Shown here: one piece after another, positions 10,912-23,288 of the stretch
Numbering within the stretch: the stretch's first letter is position 1
How the letters are laid out: each line of letters begins with the position of its first letter
Assembly (NCBI GenBank): GCA_943704525.1
Contig: CALSCQ010002252.1
Location: 35,001 to 89,895 of the forward strand
DNA from: Pigoraptor vietnamica
Lineage: Eukaryota > Opisthokonta > Filasterea
Length of the DNA: 54,895 nt
Reading direction: 5' to 3'
Notes under the pieces: model-generated
Databases searched by the model: none
Told to the model about the DNA's origin: nothing
What the model saw: only the letters and a program-made list of their open reading frames with translations
Position numbers and translations under genes: made by a program

Positions 10912-12251
10912 ATGGACGCTCTATTTGCGTCGTTCTCGGGCGATGGCGTGACGCTGCGCGCCGCCCGGCCGGAGGATGCCGACACACTCGCGCGCATCTT
11001 TTTCGAGGCTTTCACCGACGTCTACGAGCGCAACAACGTCAAGGCGACCTTCTCGGCGATAGATCCCGTCTTGTACTTCTTCAACAACATTCTGCTGGTG
11101 TACGACGGAGTTGTGGGCGCTGTTGCCGGTGAGTCGTGACATTGAGCCGTTGGGCCAACGCCCACGCTTGCATGCTGCGCTGTCCTTGCGCCACTGTAAG
11201 ATTTTACGTTCGCCTTGCAACGACGGTTATTGCCGGGACGTTTGTTGGGGCTAACCGGCTCTTCCGCAAGCCCTACTCGTGCTCATGAATACTCATCAGC
11301 ATGTTTCACTCGACCGCTCCAGAGCACAACGGCGCCATAGTGGGCAGCAACTTTCTCTGGGTCGAGGACACGGCGGGCATTGGACCGATCACCGTCAGTG
11401 TGGCTGCGCAGGGAAAGAACATTGGCCGGCGGATGATGCAGTGGTCCGTGGCGGAGGCGAAGCGGCGCGGCTACGAGACGATCCGACTCACGCAGGACGC
11501 ATTCAACGCCGCGAGCTTCTCGCTCTATCTCACGACGGGCTTCGACAGCGTGGATCTCTTTCATAGGGTTCGTATTCCGGCGAGGGGAGGTGCTGGGGTT
11601 GCGGTGCCGGCGGACGTGTCCGTGCGGTTTGCGTCTGCGGAGGATGTGCCGGCGTGCGAGGCGATGTGCTTGCGGGTGAACGGATACAAGCGACCAGGGC
11701 TTATTGCGAGCGTCGGGGATGCCGTGCCCGCAGAAAAGCGGTTGCGAGTGGCGGTGGGGAAGGACGGCGCGATTGTGGGGTACAGCAATGGGATAACGAC
11801 GCACACGCACAGTGTGGCGCTGGACGAGGAGGGGATGAAGGCGCTTATTCTGCACGAGTGTTGCCGCAAGGTCGAGAGCGGCGACACGGAGGACCTTCAG
11901 CTGCATATTTTTGGACGCCTCAATCCAGGTGCGTGTTAATGGGACTGTGGATGACCCGCACAGAGATAGAGTTGACGGCACGATCGATTGTCCATGGCGA
12001 GAACACTCGTGCAAGACGCGCGCACACTATGCACACGCATACAACGCGCGAGGGCGGACCGTTTGTCTTTCGCGCACGTGTCAACGGTTTCAACTCAAAA
12101 CCGCTCTAACATCCCGACATCGACGACAGGGCTTCTCCGTTGGATACTCACTGCGCTGTCGGGCGCACGCGTGCACAAGAACATGACGTACATGATCTAT
12201 GGGCCACGAGAGGATCCCCGCGGCGTCTACTTTCCAAACGCAATATACTGA
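10912..12251 (+). CDS. GNAT-family N-acetyltransferase with two tandem GNAT-like domains
   Basis: Predicted acetyl-CoA-dependent acetyltransferase; substrate unknown. Exons 10912-11128, 11323-11928 and 12130-12251 give 314 aa. Domain 1 (about 10-150) starts with the typical VTLRAARPEDADTLARIF. It carries the acetyl-CoA loop region QGKNIGRRMM followed by a conserved Asn-Ala-Ala-Ser segment and LYLTTGFD. Domain 2 (from about 165) restarts with VRFASAEDVPACEAM and has degenerate core motifs, as in several two-domain GNATs where one copy is structural. The exon 2 acceptor was chosen at 11321-11322 because it keeps phase with the GTGAGT donor; an alternative acceptor about 20 bp upstream would need a different donor. 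The last exon ends in a well-formed beta/alpha tail. Its stop is only 132 bp from the stop of the convergent INTS6 gene. Confidence 0.8.
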
Positions 12252-12383
12252 AAGTGCAACGCAGTGAAGAAAGGCGTCCTACAAACCGCCTCTCCTCCGA
12301 CAACTCGTTCATTCCACGGCGCAAGAGTGCGGACCAGCCGCAGCCTCGCCGCACATTAACACACACACTACAAGACGCCGCAA

Positions 12384-14273
12384 TCACAGCGACACTGCGG
12401 CGGCCGCACTCTCCAGCATGCCGGCAAGCTGGTGTTTCTTGTACTTGAGCGCGTCCTCGGCCAACGCGCGCAGAAGGGACCGCCGGAACGCCGCGTCTGC
12501 CGGTGCGCGCGCCACAATGGCCATGACCTCGTCCGGACCTGCGACAATAATACCCGCGACCATCAATACACGGCGCAGGACAGCAAAAGTACAACGGCCA
12601 CGCACAGCCACCCACTTCGCCCAGGGCGCCGCATAATTGCCACCGCTTCCGCACGCAAGTCATTCATCGACACGCCGCCGGCGATCGGCGAGGATTGTGA
12701 CAGTCCCTGCGTCACGTCGGGAACTGCCGTTGAGACGCCTTGCGGAGACGAGAGTGCGGGCGGCGCAGAGTGCAGACTCGACGCGACGGTTGCCTCCGCA
12801 ATGGCGCTGTTGGCGCTGAGCGGTACAAGCGAAACCAGCGTCTCCGATCCCCGACGTTCCAATCGGGGCGGGTCGAGCCTTTCGGCGGTGAGAGACACCG
12901 ATTGCGCAGCCGACGGTGTGGAGGCGGCAAGAGAGACCCTAGTGGGTCCCGAGGATGCCTCCGACGCAACGATCGGCCCTTCCGCGCGGGGACTTGGCAT
13001 GTCGGCCCCGCGATCGCGCTGAACGGGAGAGTTGGACGGCTCTCGCGAAAGCCGACGCCCAGCGGGAGAGGGTGAGCGAGAACCGGTGCGGCGGCGCTTC
13101 AGGCGCGGCGGCTGTCCGGACGCGGCGTCGGCGAAAGTCGTGCGGATATCGGCCTCGTCCACCATGACGCCGTCCTGCTTCACATAGATAGAGCGAGGGG
13201 ATTATTATTCCGGGGTACGATGCGATACAATACCATACACACTCGCACACACGCACACATGCACACTCGCACACACGCACATGCACCACAAGACAGGTGT
13301 TTTTTTCGCGCCCACCCCATCGCGGCGCCGCGGGCCGCCCATTCCGCCGCGAACATCATCGTCGTCGATGGACCTTAGTCGCGGCCGTTTGCGCAGAAAT
13401 TCCTCATAATTTCCCATTGTGCCGATAGGAACAGATACCTCGGCCACTGGGACGACGCACAACTCAGTGAGCGACCCAACTGAAAAAAAGAAAGCGCAGA
13501 ACAAACATTCCGCGCACAGCCAGTGGGACTCACCCTCGTGGCTGAGAAGGCGCGGGTCACGTGCGCCGGCGTCGATGGCCTCGCGCAACGCTGCCATGTG
13601 CGCGAGGAGCTCGTCGCGTGGAATGTCCGCCGGCGACAGCTGCGTCACGTGACGATACTGCCATTAGCGACATTAGCAAATAACAAACGGAATCCTTTTC
13701 CAAAACATGCCTTCTGGCGCTGCGAGGCCGAGCCGTCTGCTTCCGACTCGCTGCGTGTGAGGAAGGAATGAGCGTCGCGCACAACTCCGGCGTGCCGCAA
13801 CCACACCGATATTGAGACGAGAGACACACACCCTTGCTGTCCGATCTGAGCCGCAAACTTGTCTGCCGCCGTTCGCCCGTTCATGCGAATGCGACGCAGT
13901 GCGTTGGCGATGTCCGGGTGAAAGTAGGACTCGGGCGGTCGCTCCGGGATCGGCGCTGCAGCCGCCGCTGATACGCGCTTGAGGGCACCTCTGCGCAGCG
14001 AGTGAAAATTTCGGTCAGGACACGGCGCAAATAGTGGATGGCGGTTACGCAGAGTGCCGAGCAAGACTCTGCTAAAACGAGGGCAAGAGAATGTGCACAC
14101 AACAACGCAAAAGGACTAACTCAGACTAACTCCCTACGCATCGCTTATTCTCACTTGAGGGGGTGGTGATAATACAGCGGGATTGTCCCAAGATAGGCCT
14201 CGAGACGACTCGTCCACATGGGCGTCGGTACGCCCCTGGGAAGAAAAAGAGTTATTATCAGGCCAAACACTCT

Positions 14274-14313
<40 letters not shown>

Positions 14314-16042
14314 ACACATTAACGCACTTCAAGGGGCCCGATAACTCTTCGACGAGTGGCAAGACGACCGCGTAATTGTAGGGGAGAACGAAGAGCACCA
14401 CCGACTGCCCCGTGCTGCGTGGCTTGAGGAAACCGAACGGCAGGCCGTACGTTCGCGATGCCTGTTCACGGCGACTGCTGCCGTGCACGAACGCCACCCA
14501 GCACGCGTCGGGCTTGCGGCGCGCCAGCATCGTCTGCACCGCGATCCGCGCTCGTATTAGAGACGGGCCTCAGCACTGACAATAAAACGCAATTGCATGC
14601 AATTTTCCACCACAACACCAAATATGGCCATCACTCGCCTGCGTCAGGGCGCACGCCTCGATCTCGTATTTGTCAAAGGGAAACGACTCGACGTACATAG
14701 GATCGGCGTCCGCAATCGCAACCGAGATGACGGGGTGTGCAGTGCGAAGAGGAAACTGTGCGTGTGAAAGGAGTGTGTGTGGGAGGGGCAAAGACATGTA
14801 CGTGAGTCAACGGCAATGGCGAACGAACGAAATGCACACACCGGCAAGTGTTCGTGCGAGGCAAGCACCTTAGGGACGCGACTGTCAATCCAGTAGTCCT
14901 CCGGGATCGGCCAAAACGCGCCCGTTCCCTGCGCGGCACCCTTTGGCGCGTGCAGTTGCAGCATTCGCCTCACAGAAGAGACCGACGACGGCAGCGGGAC
15001 ACTGTCGTACGCGTCCGGTCGGAGTCCGGGGATGAGGACGCCCTTTTCGCGCGGATCAAAGCACTCGAAGCTCACGAGAACGCCCTGCTGAAGGCGGCTC
15101 ACGACTGACTCGGCAGCCTGAAGCGATTGACACACACACGCCAACGCAGTCTCCGTGAGAATGATGGTGTAACATAGCCAACAATCAGATAGGGACGAGT
15201 CAAATAATAATAGAAAGGGCAGCGCATGCCATGTGTGAAGTACAGTCGCCCCATTGTGCGCACCTGCATGGCCGACCGATGGTGGGGCGCAATAAACACG
15301 CGACCGCCAGTGGCCTCGCACACGGCGGACAAGGCTGGGTCCGGCGCGCGAAACACCGCCGGCGGGGCGCCGCAGCCGGGCGGCTGTAGCACAATCGTAA
15401 AGATCCGCTGGTCCCACCGAAAGGGATCCTTGCACATCTCTGAAAACGGGTGCGGCGTGGGAAGCGCGTTCCGGAGGAGGTCGGGCACGTCCGCGACGGT
15501 CACGCGTGCCGACGACTGCGCGCCAGTGCCCAACGGAAAGAGGCCGTCCGTAACAGCGAGCACGATGCCCGGCTCCGTCACGCACGGGTAGCGCCCTTGC
15601 CCCACTGTATCCACGCCAGTCGTCACGCGGTAGCAGTTCAGCACGTCCAGCGAGAGGCGCAGGGCTGTTATGAGAGCGCCATCGTCCAGCGCAGAGAGCG
15701 CCTTGAGTTCGGACATGAACGCGGCGAACGGCTCGCGAAAGCCAATCTTAACGGCGCCGGCGCCACCTGCCGCACCGGTCGTCACGAGCATGTACCGGTC
15801 ACTTCGACTTTGCGCGTCACGGGCGCGAATCTGCGCGGTACATTACAGCGTACGCCCGTCAGGCCCCGTAACAACGGTAATGCAATCAAACAGTGTGCAT
15901 TCGCCAGCAGTAGTGTGCCACACACTACACGTGCCTTGATGAAGTGCTCAATAGTCGCCTTCGCGAGGTCGAGGTACGAGAGACCGGTCGATGTCGTCTG
16001 CGCCATGGACGCGCTCGTGTCGACGAGGAAGGCGATCAGCAT
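12384..16042 (-). CDS. INTS6: Integrator complex subunit 6 (VWA domain)
   Basis: Subunit of the nuclear Integrator complex, which cleaves nascent snRNA and other Pol II transcripts and links them to PP2A. Twelve exons: 16042-15935, 15830-15264, 15117-14869, 14755-14639, 14533-14328, 14235-14155, 13990-13832, 13750-13711, 13657-13534, 13479-13316, 13177-12616 and 12538-12384, predicting 843 aa. The VWA domain at the N-terminus has the MIDAS signature DTSASM and the INTS6 hallmarks SRSDRYMLV, KDPFRWDQRIF and GQGRYP. Further matches are PFDKYEIEACALTQ, PYNYAVVLPL, MGNYEEFL and VMVDEADI. The C-terminal tail LKYKKHQLAGMLE fits the family's end domain. Three junctions (after residues 36, 347 and in the exon 8/9 join) work best as GC-AG introns. 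Exons 8, 11 and 12 are the least certain. Confidence 0.88.
13237..13285. repeat. imperfect CA-rich duplication in INTS6 intron 10
   Basis: Two adjacent copies of a ~22-24 bp CACACTCGCACACACGCACA unit inside the intron between exons 10 and 11. On the sense (minus) strand it reads GT/GC-rich. Confidence 0.7.
14275..14312. repeat. (CA)n microsatellite in INTS6 intron 5
   Basis: About 19 near-perfect CA units directly downstream of exon 5 on the gene's own strand, where it reads (TG)n. Confidence 0.95.
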
Positions 16043-16666
16043 CTTCAAACAGCCGCCGTCGCCACACACAGGCACGGCGGTGAATGGGCGCTATCGCACG
16101 GACGGCATGGTGCGACTTCAAACGGTCTCAATTCCCGCACGAAATGGCCGCTGTCAAGACTTCGTTGAGGACCGTGAGCCGACGCTGAATAGCGTCGGTG
16201 GTAACGGAAGTGTAACACGCGTCCACGTCATTTGGAAAATGACGACTCCTCGTATTCCACTTTGCGCGAGCCAATGGGCGTGCGGCACGTGTCGATGGAC
16301 TCGGTTTTATTTGGAAATCCCTCAAAAAACAGCACAAAAGGAACAATTCTCAATGTGCGAGCCCCCCACCAGCGCTCCAGCTGACCGGTGTGTGTCCTCT
16401 GCCTGAACCGCGACCACAGCGGCATGCGAGGCACATCTCCCGTCTGCGCACTCTCGCGTGTGTCTGCGAGCGACGCATGTGCGTGCGAGAGCGCTCCAAG
16501 CTTTGTTTGCCTCTGCACTGCCTCTTCTTGTCGAGAGCGCCCTCACTGACTTTACGCGCTGCATCTCTCACTCCGTGGTGACCGCCCGCATTTGGCAGTT
16601 CACCGCATCCGTCGATTCGTAATAGCCAAACCGCGTCCGTTTTCGTAGCTCGCGAGGCGGAGGAAG
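16043..16666. promoter_or_regulatory. divergent intergenic region, INTS6 / DnaJ
   Basis: About 620 bp between two start codons pointing away from each other. The INTS6 frame is open 11 codons upstream to another ATG at 16075, but the similarity begins at the chosen start (16042). No extra gene recognised. Confidence 0.4.
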
Positions 16667-18918
16667 ATGCGGCTCACGAGTGTTGTGGTTGTGGTGGCCG
16701 TTGCCTTGGGTGGCATCGTGCTTGCGCTGGCCGGAAGGGACTACTACGCCATCCTGGGAGTGCCGCGCGACGCGAGCGACCGGCAGATTCGGAAAAACTA
16801 CCGCGACCTCGCAAAGAAGTACCACCCCGACAAGAACCCAGGCAACAAGGAGGCTGAAGCCATGTTCAAGGACGTGGCGGAGGGTGCGTGCCTGGTCGGA
16901 GCTCGGGATTGTGTGCTGGGCTGTGGGGGTGCGGTTGGCGTGCGTCGGTGGCTTACGGCTTGTTGTCGGCCTTGTTTGCAGCGTACGAAGTGCTGACGGA
17001 CGAGGAGAAGCGCCGCATTTACGACCAGTATGGCGAGGATGGCCTCAAGCAGAACCAGGTGTGTGCATGCTCACTGAGGGAACCGTAACGTGACTCTCCC
17101 AGCACTACTTCCTCCCCTCCGCTGCCTCTGCGTGCTTCACGTGACACAGCCTCTGCGTTCTTTCGTCTCGTGCAGAACCAGGGCGGCATGAACCCGTTCA
17201 GCAGTTTCTTTGGCGACTTTTTCGGGGGTGGCGGCGGCCAGCAGCAGAAGCGCAAGGGCCCCGATGTGAACCTCGAGATTGATGTCACGCTCGAAGACCT
17301 CTACCTTGGCCGGTCGCTGCCGGTGAGCGGATGTTCGTTGTCCGAGTAATTCGACTCGCTGTCATGAGGGGTCTGGCGCTGTTATGTGCTTTGTGCGTGC
17401 ATGTGTGCGTCACCCACGCTTCCGCTCACAACAACGACTCGCAGGTGGAGACGAGCAGGCAGGTGCTGTGCAGCAAGTGCCGCGGCACCGGCGCACGGAC
17501 ACCCGAGGACATTGTGACGTGTAACGAGTGCGGCGGCCGCGGAGTGAAGATCACGACGCACCAAGTCGCCCCGGGCTTCGTCCAGCAGATGCAGAGCCAG
17601 TGGGTGGCGCACACATGGGCGATAACGTCGTGAAGTGGATCGAGTGTGTCTGAAGAGGATAGCTTGTGCCGTAGGTCGCGTGCGTGTCTGCCCGTGCGTG
17701 TCTGCGCTCGTGCGTGGATGGCTGCGTTTGCTCACGTGCCGTCTTTCGCCGCAGATGCAACAAGTGCGGCGGCAAGGGCAAGATGGTGCGCGCGACGTGC
17801 CCCATCTGCAAAGGGAAGAAGGTGCAGAAGGGCACCGAGACGGTCACGCTCTCCATCGAACGCGGCATGGCCGACGGGGAGAAGATTGTATCCGCTCACA
17901 CACGCGTGACTTTGTTGCTGCGTGCATGATGCACGTGCACACTCGTCGCTCACCCTTGCGCTCCTTCGCAACATTCATGGCGATGGTCTGTTGCTGTGCG
18001 TGAAGCCCGTGCGTCCAGCCTTCGCTACTCCACTCTTTCGGTCTTTCGCGGCCGTTCGCTGCGTCTATTCCTGTTTTCCCTTTGTTTTCCCTTGACCCCA
18101 CCACCCATTGTGCTCCCTTTCTGCACCCGTCCGCCTTGTTGTTGTCTGCAGACGTTCCAGCGGCAGAGTGACCAGAGCCCAGACGTCACTCCCGGCGACC
18201 TCGTCTTCACCCTGAAGACTATTCCCCACGATCGCTTCACGCGCAAGGGCAACAACCTCTACGTCAAGGAGACGATTACGCTGCTCGAGGTACGCGTGCG
18301 AGTGCGGTTGCGTGGACGTGCTCTTCGGTGTATATTGCACGCGTGCACTGTTAGTCTGTGTGTTGCTGAAATTTTTCGCTCTGTCCCTCTATGCAGGCCC
18401 TTGTCGGCTTCGAGCATGAGCTGAAGCACCTTGACGGCCACACCGTCCCGCTCAAGCGAACACAAGTCACACAGCCTGGTGTGTCTGGTTCTCCATTGCG
18501 CTTTCACTCGTTTTTGTTGACAGCTCCCACATTCTTGTGTGCGCGTGTGCGTGTGTGTGCGTGTGTGCGTGTGCGTGTGTGTGCGCGCGCGTGTGTGTGT
18601 TTGTGTTTGTGTGTGTGTGTGTGTGTGTGCTTCTTGTCTTATCCATTCGGGCACGCAGGATTCGTTATGACGGTGGACGGTGAGGGCATGCCGGTGCACA
18701 ACTTTGCGTCGGACAGGGGAAAGCTGTATGTCGAGTTTGTCGTCGTGCTTCCCACGAAGCTCACGCCGGAGCAGGCCGAAGGTACGCGCTGCGATATGTC
18801 GTCGGCTTCCCTTTTGTCTTTCATACATCTTGCGTGCGAATGTGCGAATGTGTTCGGGGCCTGAACGCATCTTCCCTACTCTGCAGCTGCGCGACAGCTC
18901 TTTGGCGGGTCGTCCTGA
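16667..18918 (+). CDS. secretory-pathway DnaJ/Hsp40 co-chaperone (Scj1/ERdj3-like)
   Basis: J-domain co-chaperone that delivers clients to an Hsp70, most likely BiP in the ER lumen. Nine exons: 16667-16883, 16982-17058, 17176-17322, 17445-17599, 17755-17887, 18152-18289, 18397-18478, 18659-18781 and 18887-18918, predicting 367 aa. A hydrophobic signal sequence (residues 4-22) is followed at once by the J domain DYYAILGV, with HPD in KYHPDKNPG. Next come a G/F-rich stretch ([10 protein letters not shown]) and a zinc-finger-like region with four CxxC units (CSKC, CNEC, CNKC, CPIC), the last ending in KGKK. The two-part substrate-binding domain follows, with [13 protein letters not shown] and a GKLYVEFVV segment. 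It ends in FGGSS without a KDEL/HDEL retrieval signal, so ER retention would depend on partners. Introns are short with GT-rich interiors. Confidence 0.93.
18537..18630 (+). repeat. GT/GC-rich low-complexity tract in DnaJ intron 7
   Basis: About 94 bp made almost only of GT and GC dinucleotides with a terminal (GT)n, immediately upstream of the acceptor of exon 8. Confidence 0.9.
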
Positions 18919-19372
18919 GGACACTCGCTCGTTGTGCTTGCATTCGCGTTCTATTGTGCCGAAAACCCGCATCGCGCGCGCGCGTCGCCGTCGCTGCCGC
19001 TGCCGCTGGCGCGTATTTCTCTTTCTCACATTTATGGTTTGTGCGAAAGATTCGCAAACAAAAACTGCCCTGGTGGAGTTCGTCTGTTGCGCAACGTCAG
19101 TCGTTTGGAGCGGCGAAATTGCAGAGAGCGATACGCGCCGCATGGAATGTGCGATTTGGTGTGTTCATTTCTCGAGTAGGCGTCCCCGTATGCCCCATCT
19201 CGCGCGCAATCGCGCGAAGGGACACCGTGCCCACAGCATGACGTCATAACGGTGGCAGGTGAAGCAAACGCAAAGCGATGAAATGGAAAGAAGTGCAAAA
19301 CGAGCGCATCGGCAACACTGCGACCGAGAAGCAGCAGCGACGTGCAGCCGCACTCCAGCTGTACCTGCGCCA
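18919..19372. other. convergent intergenic region, DnaJ / nucleotidyltransferase
   Basis: About 450 bp between two stop codons facing each other. Both 3' untranslated ends are presumably here. No structured RNA or coding segment was recognised. Confidence 0.4.
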
Positions 19373-22300
19373 CTACGACGCGCGCGAATGCTTGTACGGC
19401 TCGCAGATAGTGGCGAGGTCGCCCCCGTCGCACAGCAGGCGGTATCCACGCATGAATTCGCCGCGTATCTCGAACAGCCTGCGGGCGAAAACGGCGGCTT
19501 AGGGAGATAGAACAAATATATGGCTGACACGACGCAGCGACCGACGATGTGCACCACCGCACTTTGCAAACGGGTATGCACTCACGTGTTCTTGTCAACG
19601 ACACGCCCGAGGTTATGTGTGTTCTCAAAGGGGTCCTCGATGCAGATCCAGTAACGGTCGGTGCGGCTGTTGTTCTGCTCGCGAACAGCAAAAAAGAAAA
19701 AGAAGAAAGGAAACACACGTGAGACAGGCACCACGAACGAGCATGCATGACCCTTGCGAACGCGGTGCCCGAGTTCAACACAGAGAAAAGCGCGCATGGC
19801 TCACCTTGAGCGACCACTCCTTGTCGGCCTTGGACGCGAGGCGGGCCGTCTTCACGCACACGACGCTGTCGTGGTAGTCGAAATCGTGCGCAAAGTACCG
19901 AAAGAACCCGGCCAGGAGATCGCCGAGGCTCTCCGAGTTGCCGTTGACGCTGTCCCCAAACCCGAAGTCGCGGAGCTGAGGGATGGCGTCGAAAAAGTAG
20001 CAGTCGTAGCCGTCCACCTTGACCTCGGGCCGCACCGTCTGACCCTCGGGATGGATCTGCTGCAGGCAGGGGAGGACAGGCACCGGTCGCGTCTGCAGAT
20101 AGTAGATGACGAGCAGTACGAAGGCGTAGCTGAAGGGGAAAGGGAGAGGGGAAAGGAAGAGGGGACGCAAAAACAGACGAATGTCAATTATTAATGCGAT
20201 TATCCGCACACGGTCATCGCAAAGATCACCATTCGGGCGAACGGGCATGGACGCGCGGTCGCACCTGCTGAGTGTGCCCATGTAGGGCTCGTTGATCTGG
20301 CGCTTCTTGGCCCAGTACTTGACCACGCGAGCGAGGTCGACGGCGCGCTGGTCGACGAGAGCGTACGTCTGGAGGAGGCGCGTGTTGTGCAGCGCCAGGC
20401 TGTTGTTGATGCAGATGTCGCAACAGATGCCGCTGAGGGACGACAGGGGAGGAAGATTGGTAAGGGTGAACATAGGACGCGTTTGGCGGAACATGTGCGG
20501 ATGTACGAGCCCGGGCGCACATGTGAGACGAGCCAGCACTGACACAAGTGTGACCAGCGACGCCGGGCAAAAATGGGCCTTGGAATTGCAGGGAAAGCGC
20601 TGCAACAAGAGAGCGCACGCTCACCTTGTCGGATCCCTGAATTTGACAATGGGCACGCGCGCCTTTGGAAGCGGGAGCACATCGGACATTCGATCTGCGC
20701 ACGTGGATTGGTTTGAGTGGGAGCGTGCGGAGAAATAAGGGATGTCGCGACTGCGCATGCATGTGCGCGTGTATGCGGGAGTGACAGACGTACAGCAACA
20801 CAAAACTTCATATCAACGCCCGGGAATCATGAAACCGTCCATGCGAATTCGCCAACATCGCCAACATCCCCACTCACCCTTTCGCAACATGCGCGCCAGT
20901 TTCTTAACCATCGTCGCCTGCGCCTTTTCGTCCGCGTCGTTCATAAGGCAAATGTCCATGTCGCAGTTCTTGAGCCCAAAGTTGTTCGCAGATGACCCGT
21001 ACACGTGCAACGTCGCGTCTGCAAGGAAATTCATCACGTAAACACCACGAATAAAAACACCTCTTCTCTCCGTTAAAGAAGCACCTGAGGTGAAAAAAAT
21101 AGTTGCGGAAGACCCTAAACTCCAACAATAATGTCACGCTGTGTTCTTCACACGCAAGAACACAGGAACCGCCGCCACTCACTCGGCCAATGCCTCGACA
21201 CAAGCGCCTGCAACCGCGAAAAGAGCGCTTCCCGACGCGAACACTCCGCCGGCGTCGGCGATATCTCCGTTAAGAGCGCCTGGGGACGAAAGACAAAGAC
21301 GCGGTTGACCATTCACCGCCATAGCCCACAATCACGCACATTCACACTCCGCGCACCGAATGACAACAAGAGGTGGATAAGCACGCACCTCCATCTGTCG
21401 CGTGACGTGCTCGATGTGCGTCGATGTGGGCGTGCGCTTCGTCACCGGCCTCGACGCATAGTCGTCGAATCGCTGCGTTCACAAAAAGAGTATACAATTT
21501 CTCAACACACAAATGGACACGCGCACACACCAGTCGCGCATCGCACACAACGCAGTTCGTGACCGAAGCAAGGCCAATACCCACCCCGCCCGCCTCCCCG
21601 CGATCGTTCAGCGAAATACCATCCATGAGCGCCGCAACGCCGTCCACACCGCGCACCCCCGCGACGCTCGGCATGGCACCCTCGAACCGCGGCGTACCCC
21701 CGCCGTTCGCAGACTGCCTCTCGTGTTGGCGAGCGTCCGCATGCGCCGTGGCCACAGCAGCGCCATTCGCGTCCCTGTTGTTTGCCGGCGATGCAGCGCC
21801 CATACGCGCGGGTGCGACTGCAGACGGTCCCACCAATGTCCTCATCATGGGGGCGTATCCGATCACGGCAGCGTCTCTATGAACGCTCGACTGCGCGCCA
21901 GGCGGCAGCACTCCCGGCATTGCATGCGGCGCCATGTGCGACACGCCAGGTGCGGGACCCACGTGCGGTGTCCACACGTTGTCCATCCGCGCGCCGCCGA
22001 GCGCGATCGGAAATCCAGGCGGAAGTCGCTGCTGCTGCTGGAGAGGCAGTCCAGCGGTGCCGGCAGGCCCGGTCTGTCGCGAGCCCTCGCCCACAGTCGC
22101 TGACAGTGCCGGCGGCGGCGCGTGTTGTTGCGGGAACGCAGAAGCGCCCGAATGGAGCGCCAGCCTGCCCTGGAGCGACGGCGGGAGCTGCGGACCGGCC
22201 CCCGGGGTAGCTCGCGCAGCACCTTGCCCAGACGCCGGAGGGCCACGCCACTCTGGCGCCTCTCCTCCCCACGGCCCTTCCGCGTAATGTGCGAGAGGGC

Positions 22301-23288
22301 CCATCTGCGGGTGCGTGCGCTGCTGCGCGTGTTGCGGCGGCGGCGGGTTTTGCCGCTCCGACGCACCAACCGGTTCGCCTGCAGTCCGCGCTGCCGGCAC
22401 TCTGGGCGACGCAGCAAAATCGCCCCTCCCGAAGCTCTCTGCAAGGCGACCCGGCGGCGGCGTCGGCGTGCCTGTGCCCTTGTCGCGAAACCCGAGAAGG
22501 CGACCGATGTGCTCCTCGATTTGCCGCGCATCAAACGACTCGTTCAGCCGGTCGTCCGTCGGCAGCTGTGGCGATCCCGTGTAAAAGACGTTCGGCATCC
22601 CATCTCCGCCCCACGTAGATCCGCTGAACCGGGAGGGCGCAGGCTGCGCAATGGGGCCGCGCACCATCATGGGAGGCGCATCCCCCACCGGCGGGCGACC
22701 GGCGTACGCGTCGTGCTCCACGGTGTGTTGTGGCCCAGCGTCGCTTCCGTCCGCCCCCTCGTATTCCCGCATCACTCCGTATCCCGCAAACAACTGCTGC
22801 TCAATCTCGCGCGACGACAACGCGTACGCCAGTCCGGCATTCCACGACGGGTGGGGCGGGTACATGTGCTCGGGATGAAACTCGCCGAGGTGTGGGTGCA
22901 TCGCGAACAAGTGCGCAAGCGGGTGACCGTCCGTGCCGGCGCTTGGCGGAGGCGTCGGCGGTCCGCGGATGTACGTGCCGTTGTCATAGACAGGCTGCTC
23001 GGGCACATCCTGCTTGAAACGGCCGGGAGAACCCGGCGGGCCCGGCGCGAGGCCAGGAGGGGCATACGCTTGGGGGGGAAGTCCACGCGGCTGCATGTGC
23101 AGCCCCCACGGTGGCATGGCGGGCGGTTGCTGCGGTGGCTGCTGAGCCATGCCGTTACCACCAACGGGGGCCGCCGAACCGATGGCGCCCGCAGCGGTCC
23201 GATGAGGGCGATACGCCTGGGCGTGTACATCCGGCAGTCCGTAGGGTTGCGGCGCCCATGTGCCCTGGCCGGGAAGCAGCGCGGCCAT
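19373..23288 (-). CDS. non-canonical poly(A)/poly(U) nucleotidyltransferase (GLD2/Cid1/TUT-like)
   Basis: Predicted to add A or U to RNA 3' ends in the cytoplasm. Nine exons: 23288-21531, 21472-21389, 21279-21183, 21018-20878, 20694-20625, 20432-20265, 20129-19805, 19674-19586 and 19478-19373, predicting 945 aa. The first 586 residues, all in one exon, are Pro/Gly/Ala/Gln-rich and disordered. The catalytic module follows: GSSANNFGLKN, then Asp666-x-Asp668, and the third Asp near 722 after VPIVKFRDPT. The PAP-associated part has ARVVKYWAKKRQINEPYMGTLS and SYAFVLLVIYYLQ. A late NLGRVVDKNTLFEIRGEF block is typical of TUTases. No RNA-binding or zinc-finger domain was seen, as in GLD2. A U- versus A-preference cannot be read with confidence. 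The final acceptor was chosen to preserve phase. Confidence 0.92.

Noticed and set aside
10912-11139. Reading through past the first GNAT exon without an intron
   Set aside because: The frame stops at once after VAGES, while a GTGAGT donor and an in-phase acceptor at 11321 restore the GNAT fold.
19497-19500. Upstream acceptor (CTAAG) for the last nucleotidyltransferase exon
   Set aside because: It breaks the reading phase; the acceptor just before 19478 keeps phase and gives the TUTase-typical TLFEIRGEF sequence.
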